Source: Phaeoceros laevis
Taxonomy: Eukaryota; Anthocerotophyta; Anthocerotopsida; Notothyladales
NCBI GenBank assembly: GCA_049999765.1
Contig: JBNGIQ010009406.1
Span: 351,680 to 415,679, forward strand
DNA length: 64,000 nucleotides
Reading direction: 5' to 3'
The position numbers were made by a program, and so were the translations under genes. Shown one piece after another: positions 58,755 to 64,000 of this stretch (its first letter is position 1; the number at the start of each line of letters is the position of its first letter). The notes beneath the pieces are model-generated. The model was not told where the DNA came from. It saw only the letters and a list, made by a program, of their open reading frames with translations, and did no database searches.

Positions 58755-60321
58755 ATGGCTGCGGCCTTGGATGATCCCAGCGGCTCGGTCCTGGGATCAG
58801 CTGCGCTTCTTGCGGTCTTCCTAGCCGGCTGCTCCCTTGTGCTGTGGCACCAGTTCTACTACAGAAGGAGTGCATGGCCTCCTGCCAATCTGCCGCTGCC
58901 TCCGGGCCCCAGAAACTTGCCCCTGGTTGGAGCAATCTTCGCCCTTCCGAGAGGCCTCCTGCCTCATGCGACCTTCACCCGCCTGGCGGAGCAGTACGGC
59001 CCCATCGTCCACTCCGCATGGGCACCACGCCGTTCGTGGTCATCTCCAGCGCGCGCCTCGCCAAGCAGGTGCTCAAGGAGCAGGACGCCGCGTTCTCGTC
59101 CCGGCCCTACAGCACCTACGCTGCGGAGTACGATTTTGCAGGCATTGTGATGACTCCCTACGGCCCCGACTGGCGCCACCGGCGGCGCGTGGCCAACCTC
59201 CATCTCCTCTCCCCCGAGATGTTCCACTCCTTCCAGGGCGTGCGGGCCGAGGAGGTGGCGGAGTGTCTGCGGGACGTGCACAAGGCGTTTAGGGCAGGAG
59301 AGGAGGTGTCCATCCACGACCTCACCACCACGCTCATGACCAACATCATCTGCCAGAGCAGCCTGAGCAAGCGCTACCTGGTCGCGGACCAGGCCAGGTC
59401 CCGGCAGATGGAGCTCTTCAGGAACTGGGTGAGCGAGTCCTCCAAGATCTTCACCAAGCCTTGCGTCGGGGACTTCTTCCCGGCGCTGCGCCGGTGGGAC
59501 ATTGGGGGGATGAAGAGGGCCTACCGCGCGGTGCACGCGGTGCAGGAGCAGTGGATGGACGCGGTCCTGGCGGGCAGGGCGTCGGAGCAGCGGGCACGTC
59601 CCGACTTCCTGGACGCGCTGCTGGGGTTGAAGGAGAAGGGGGAGATCTCGGACGCCACCGTGCGCACCATCGTCTACGAGGTCCAGGTCGCGGGGTCGGA
59701 GACCGCCGCCTCCTCCGTGCACTGGGCCTTCGCGGAGGTGATACCAACCCGGAGGTGATGCGGAAGGCGCAGGAAGAGCTGGAGAGAGTGGTGGGCATGG
59801 CGCGGCGGGTGCAGGAGTCCGACATCCCTCACCTCCCCTTCCTGCGGGCCGTGGTGAAGGAGACCTGGAGGCTGCACCCGCCGGCGCCCCTGGGCATCCC
59901 GCACCACAACCCGCAGGAGGCGCAGGTGGGAGGCTTCCGGGTGCCGGCAGGGAGCACCGTGTTGATCAACACCTACGCCATCGGGAGGGACCCCGAGTCG
60001 TGGCCGGACCGGCCCACGGAGTTCCTGCCGGAGCGCTTCCTCCACCCCAGCCACAGCCACATCGAGGGCTTCGGCCAGGAGTTCGAGCTGCTGCCCTTCT
60101 CGGCTGGCCGGAGAAAGTGCCCCGGAATGCAGCTGGGGCACACCATGGCGCACCTCGCCTTAGCGTCCCTTCTCCACTCCTTCGACTGGGCCTTGCCGCC
60201 CGGTGTGCGGCCAGCGGATGTGGGTATGGCGGAAGAGGACGGAGTTGTGCTCACCAGAGCTGCTCCTTGTATCGTTGTGCCCACTGCTTGTAGGCTACAC
60301 CCATCTGTTTACGCTCTGTAG
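58755..60321 (+). pseudogene. A-type cytochrome P450 with two one-base frameshifts
   Basis: A microsomal heme monooxygenase gene without introns, starting at ATG 58755 with a membrane anchor (LAVFLAGCSLVLW) and the PPGPRNLPLVG hinge. The three frames in order are 58755 to about 59022, about 59020 to 59738, and about 59740 to the stop at 60321. Together they carry all landmarks: the I-helix AGSETAASS, ExxR in KETWRLHPP, the PERF-type FLPERFL and the heme loop FSAGRRKCPG, total about 520 residues. One base appears missing in CACTCCGCATGG (near 59022) and one in GTGATACCAACCC (near 59738). The intact motifs suggest either recent pseudogenisation or assembly errors. It belongs to the plant A-type (CYP71 clan); the subfamily and substrate are unknown. 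The coding part is much richer in G+C than its surroundings. Confidence 0.85.
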
Positions 60322-61449
60322 AGTTCCACTAGTAAGCATTTGCTCTTGACGCCGAGTACTTCAGGACGGCTACAGGTGGCCAAACGGACATGATCTTCTA
60401 CAATTCTTCTTCGATATGCAACCGCACCTCTGGGCATCCTTGTCACCCTTTGCTTTGGAGGAAGAACGTCGGTCAATTGGTATGCTTCTATCCAATCCAC
60501 CACCGCAACACTTTCCTCAACACTTCTCTCACTTCTCTCACATATAATATCATCACTGCAGCCAAGCACTTTTAGATCCTTCTCGTGCCGTTCTCCGTCG
60601 GCGGAAGCACAGTCTGGACAAAGACCAACACAACACTAACACTAGAAAAGAAAGACCAACACAACACTAACACTAGAAAAGAATACTAGCACTGCAGTGA
60701 TACAACATGATTATCATCTTCGCACTATAGCTAGCCATTGAAAAGAAATGACGAAAATGACAGTGTGTTCTTAAACTGCTGGAAATTGAAAGAAATGTCT
60801 GCTGAAATCTTGCAAACAAGTGAGCCTAGCACAATCTGGAGACAAGATTTGCACACAAAGATTCAATGTATTGAAGACACAATGCATACAAGCTGCTCTG
60901 AGAGCAAATGTCTAAAAACCAAGACTTGCAAAGACTGCCTTCCTCTTCTGCAGCTACATACTTATCCCCTCTCCCTGCTGACGCTGCCCAAAGGTGGCAT
61001 GCCCTCACAAGGGAGCTTGAACAGTGCTTTAGATTGATGATGGCCAGCTGTTCTAACTTGGTTGCTCCAGCGCCTCGAATCCCGCATGTAGAATGAAAAA
61101 GAAGTAACTAACTAATGTGCTCTAAGGACACTAGTTACATTGGTTCGCATAGCCTTTTTTATAGGCTTCATAGTTACACATTTATTCATGAACCTGTTCA
61201 CACATGTAATTAATAAAGAGGTCTGTTGCCTTGTAGGAGGCAGTTAGTTGATGTACGAGGTATGACAACACCTCGTGACATCCTTCACCTTGGGATCTTG
61301 AACATCATATTTGGCACCATCAACTTCAACACTTGAATCGCTCTCTACCCCTGTATGTTCATCCTCATCTAGCTCCATATCCTCGTCTTAATCCATGCTT
61401 CCCTCCGGAGTACAATGGCCTGCATGTGATATTGTAATTTATTGCAAAC
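60322..61449. other. P450 3' side and intergenic
   Basis: No gene is recognised. A 31-bp direct repeat lies at 60621-60682. Confidence 0.4.
60621..60682. repeat. 31-bp direct repeat, two copies
   Basis: AAGACCAACACAACACTAAC, followed by ACTAGAAAAGA, occurs twice in tandem with no change. Confidence 0.9.
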
Positions 61450-62850
61450 AATAACTGCAAACATGTGGATACATAGATGATTATGAAGTATGTAAAAAAA
61501 TTGTGTTTGCTCCATAAAATAGAGCTCGTCGAGCTCTATCCAACCATATATAAATTTTTTGGGTTTGTTGAGAAACATCTAGTTTCATTCAAGGTTCAAA
61601 GCTTGCAATTCATACACAGTCAAACGCTCTTTGACTGCTAACTTGCCCAATGAGGTCATGGAAACACACAAAGTTATCATCATATTTGAAATGTGTTCAT
61701 CAAGCTCTACGTTGTAGACCTAAAAAACTTTTTATTAGACAATAGTGAACTCAAACTCTTTCTCATGTGTTTCTAGTTATAATTATAGTTCTATATGTTA
61801 CTACTTCATTGTTCCGTAGTGCAACATGTCCAAACTTTATCTTTGTCAAAAAAAAAGTAATATGACTACCTTGTAAAGATCAATGAGCTTAGTTTAACCA
61901 TGCTATGATTTAGGCAGTTCCTCTAAATAGTCTGGAAGTCCTAACGACATTCCTACTAAGCTCGCTTCCTACCGCGACGTTACGCTAACGACTGTTTAAC
62001 AAAGCTTCATGTTTCCATTTTTTCGGCCCGGCCCCACATTTGTCTTCATTTCCACGAGGGCAAAAGGGAATGCCACAGCTGTGGCATATTCCCTCCCTTT
62101 GACAGAAGATAGATACTTATATTCATGGTCAAAGTAGGGTTGACCACAGCAAATTAGTACAAACTTGCAGTCTCCTCGAAAGCAAGTTCAAGGAGTGCAA
62201 GCCAAAAACCAACTCAACATTAGGAGTTACTTTTTTGTGCTCTATTTAATGATCAAATTCTAAAAAAATAATGGCTTCATATAGCCCACCTTTTCAAGCA
62301 ATTTGCAACTGAATAGCTGCAAACATGTGATTATCGACTAGGTAAAAGCTTGCGTTTGCTCCATAAAATAGGGCTCGTCAAGCTCTATCCAACCATATAT
62401 GAAGTTTCTGGGTTTGACAATAACCATCTAGTTTCATAACCATTTCAAATCTTGCAATTCCTATACACCTCGATGAGCTTAGTTTCACCATGGTATGATT
62501 TAGCCGTTTTGGAACAAGATTGAGAGGTATATTTATGGTCAAAGTAGGGTTGACCGCAGCAAATTAGTGCAAACTTGCAGTGTCCACAAAAGCAAATTCA
62601 AGGAGTGCAAGCCAAAAACAAACTCAACATTGGGGAGCTCCTTTTTCGTGCTCTATTTAATGATCACACTCTAAAAAAATAATGGCTTCACATAGCCCAC
62701 CTTTTAAAGCAGTTTGCTACTAAACAATTGCAAACCTATGAATATCGATTAGGTAAAAAGATTGTGTTTGCTCCATAAAATAGAGCTCGTTGAGCTCTAT
62801 CCAACCATACATATAGTTTCTGGGATTGAATAATGATAAGCGGTTCCATT
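61450..62850. repeat. Diverged tandem repeat, period about 410 bp, three units
   Basis: Three units share TTGCTCCATAAAATAGAGCTCG (near 61505, 62356 and 62768) followed by a palindromic GAGCTCTATCCAACC. Units two and three also align at ATGGTCAAAGTAGGGTTGACC (62124 and 62534) and GGAGTGCAAGCCAAAAACC. The spacing between units two and three is about 410 bp; unit one is longer through an insert of about 180 bp. No protein or LTR structure is seen. Confidence 0.8.
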
Positions 62851-62873
62851 CAGAGTCAAAAAAATTTTCAATT

Positions 62874-63074
62874 TCATATGCTTAATCTTCTGTATGAGTT
62901 TGTTTTTTGGTAACTATTATATGACAACAACATTACATTACGAGGACCTAAATCATAGTGCTTCATGCAACAGAGCATGTCGATCTCGGTGCGCTCCGGG
63001 TCCATGCGCGTCCTCACGACACTCACCACAGCGAGCGTCAGCAGTAGGGCCAAGATGAGCCCTGCAAGCCTCAT
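62874..63074 (-). CDS. Possible small secreted or membrane peptide, or first exon
   Basis: A 66-codon frame from ATG 63074 starts with a strong hydrophobic segment (LAGLILALLLTLAVVSVV) like a signal peptide or membrane anchor, then RTRMDPERTEIDMLCCMKHYD. Its first part has coding-like base composition, unlike the AT-rich flanks. A possible donor (TTAG followed by GTCCTC) lies near 62942, so this may be exon 1 of a longer gene running to lower coordinates. No family is recognised. Confidence 0.3.
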   Translation of the reverse strand: MRLAGLILALLLTLAVVSVVRTRMDPERTEIDMLCCMKHYDLGPRNVMLLSYNSYQKTNSYRRLSI

Positions 63075-64000
63075 GCTGGTTCTCCCACGATGATGCCAAT
63101 GCTTTCTACTTTTGAAAACGGGATAATCTGGATTTTCCCTATCCATATCCCTATTCTCCCTATTAGGGATAGGGAAAATCTGGCAAAAGAACGACATTTG
63201 AATGAATGGAATCTTTCCGATCTGGGCGATAGGCCAACCGGGCAACAAAATGGTTGCGTACTCGACTCGATTTGAGGACCCTATCCGATCTCTAAGTTTT
63301 TCCTAAGACATTTGCAAAAGCAAAACAAGAGCAAGATATGCACCCCTTCTTGGTGGTCCCCACCTCAAAACCCTAGACCTAACCACCAAGCCCATGCCCA
63401 TGCCCATGCCAATGCCCATGCCCTATGCACTATATTCAAACCCCTAAACCAAAGGAGCAAAGCGGTTTGGCCAAGGTGTGGCCAAGTGAGGCCAAGGTGT
63501 GGCCAAGCGCGGCCAGCAGCTGGTGCCCCAAAACAGACCCCACTATGCCTGTAACTAGGCTGACATGGCGATGACCACAGGTTTGTTGTGGGTGATGTGG
63601 CGTGATAATAATAAAAAGTCATGCCACGTCGTAGGTGTTGGTTTTCACCCTAGCCATGGAGTTATAGGACACCGCTTTCCGATGGCGTGCTATCTAGCGA
63701 GATATTCCGTCCGGTTATTGCGGTGTGGCCAGATAGTATGTGTGACCCCGTCCGATTCAGCCATAGTTACTAAAAAAATAGCGTGGCTGAATAGTACACC
63801 TTACCCTTCCTTGGAGCCCGTCTCCTAAAGTGACAGGAGTATTGATGAGGGATGCTGGGTCCGACTCCTTCTGCCACGCCCGTCTCTCTCTTGCCCACAT
63901 GCGGGGCGTTGTGGGCAGGCCCATGGCCGCATGGCCCATGCACCCCCATGCCCGCATGCCCATGGCCCGTGCCGCGAGCCATGGGGAAACTGTTCAAGTA
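63075..64000. other. Intergenic to window end
   Basis: It contains a 14-bp perfect hairpin stem (63131-63144 with 63167-63180), a run of CCCATG hexamers at about 63387-63422, GGCCAAG repeats near 63470-63510 and more CCCATG words near 63920-63965. No gene is recognised. Confidence 0.4.

Noticed and set aside
58964-59722. 252-codon minus-strand frame rich in His, Gly and Arg
   Set aside because: Antisense of the GC-rich P450 gene, where long open antisense frames are expected.
63131-63180. Perfect 14-bp hairpin stem as a miRNA precursor
   Set aside because: Stem too short and loop of 22 bases; no miRNA-like duplex with proper length.
1-64000. CRISPR arrays, bacterial operons or a viral block
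   Set aside because: Gene structure is that of a plant nucleus; the tandem repeats lack the spacer pattern of CRISPR, and no viral structural or polymerase gene is seen.

Overview
This is a piece of a land-plant nuclear genome, most likely from a fern or another seedless vascular plant. The genes are widely spaced and split by many short GT-AG introns. They encode plant-only families: isoamylase 1, a CLU-type TSS/REC protein, a GLUTAMINE DUMPER-like protein, a thylakoid-lumen protein, an A-type P450 and PLS-class PPR proteins. One PPR protein ends in a DYW:KP-type domain, a class known from hornworts, lycophytes and ferns but not from seed plants, which points away from angiosperms. No species can be named from the sequence alone. 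Five runs of N mark assembly gaps: four of exactly 100 bases, probably of arbitrary size, and one of 10.

Layout. 0.1-3.3 kb: fragments, including a spliced GIY-YIG nuclease-like gene and a decayed coiled-coil gene. 3.3-11.6 kb: repeat-rich and without a clear gene; it holds minisatellites, a 0.6 kb element with 26-bp terminal inverted repeats and a CACTA-like end. 11.7-17.1 kb: a 992-aa PPR gene (-), the V-ATPase subunit c'' gene (+) in a head-to-head pair with it, and a GLUTAMINE DUMPER-like gene (-). 18.6-27.8 kb: a 22-exon, 2248-aa TSS/REC (CLU plus TPR) gene (-). 28.2-31.3 kb: two inverted copies of a GC-rich promoter-like segment. 32.3-37.1 kb: a six-exon thylakoid-lumen protein gene (-) and a 2-oxoglutarate oxygenase gene (+) whose start codons are only 75 bp apart, then VPS37 (+). 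38-41.8 kb: a SINE-like unit, a CLASSY-like N-terminal fragment and unidentified ORFs. 41.8-43.6 kb: RFC2 (-). 45-46.9 kb: a short Copia-type LTR element. 47.3-51.6 kb: an 18-exon isoamylase 1 gene (-). 53-55.9 kb: a three-exon gene (-) joining an OSB-type PDF motif to a PPR array and a DYW:KP domain. 56.5-60.3 kb: a kelch-like F-box gene (+) and a P450 gene with two frameshifts (+). 61.4-63 kb: a diverged 410-bp tandem repeat.

Exon models were built by hand. Each splice site was chosen so that phases agree and the joined protein follows the family; summed lengths are whole codons for all complete models. The genes do not form a pathway. Shared themes are organelle RNA metabolism (both PPR genes), chloroplast function (lumen protein, isoamylase 1, TSS/REC) and general housekeeping (V-ATPase, RFC2, VPS37).
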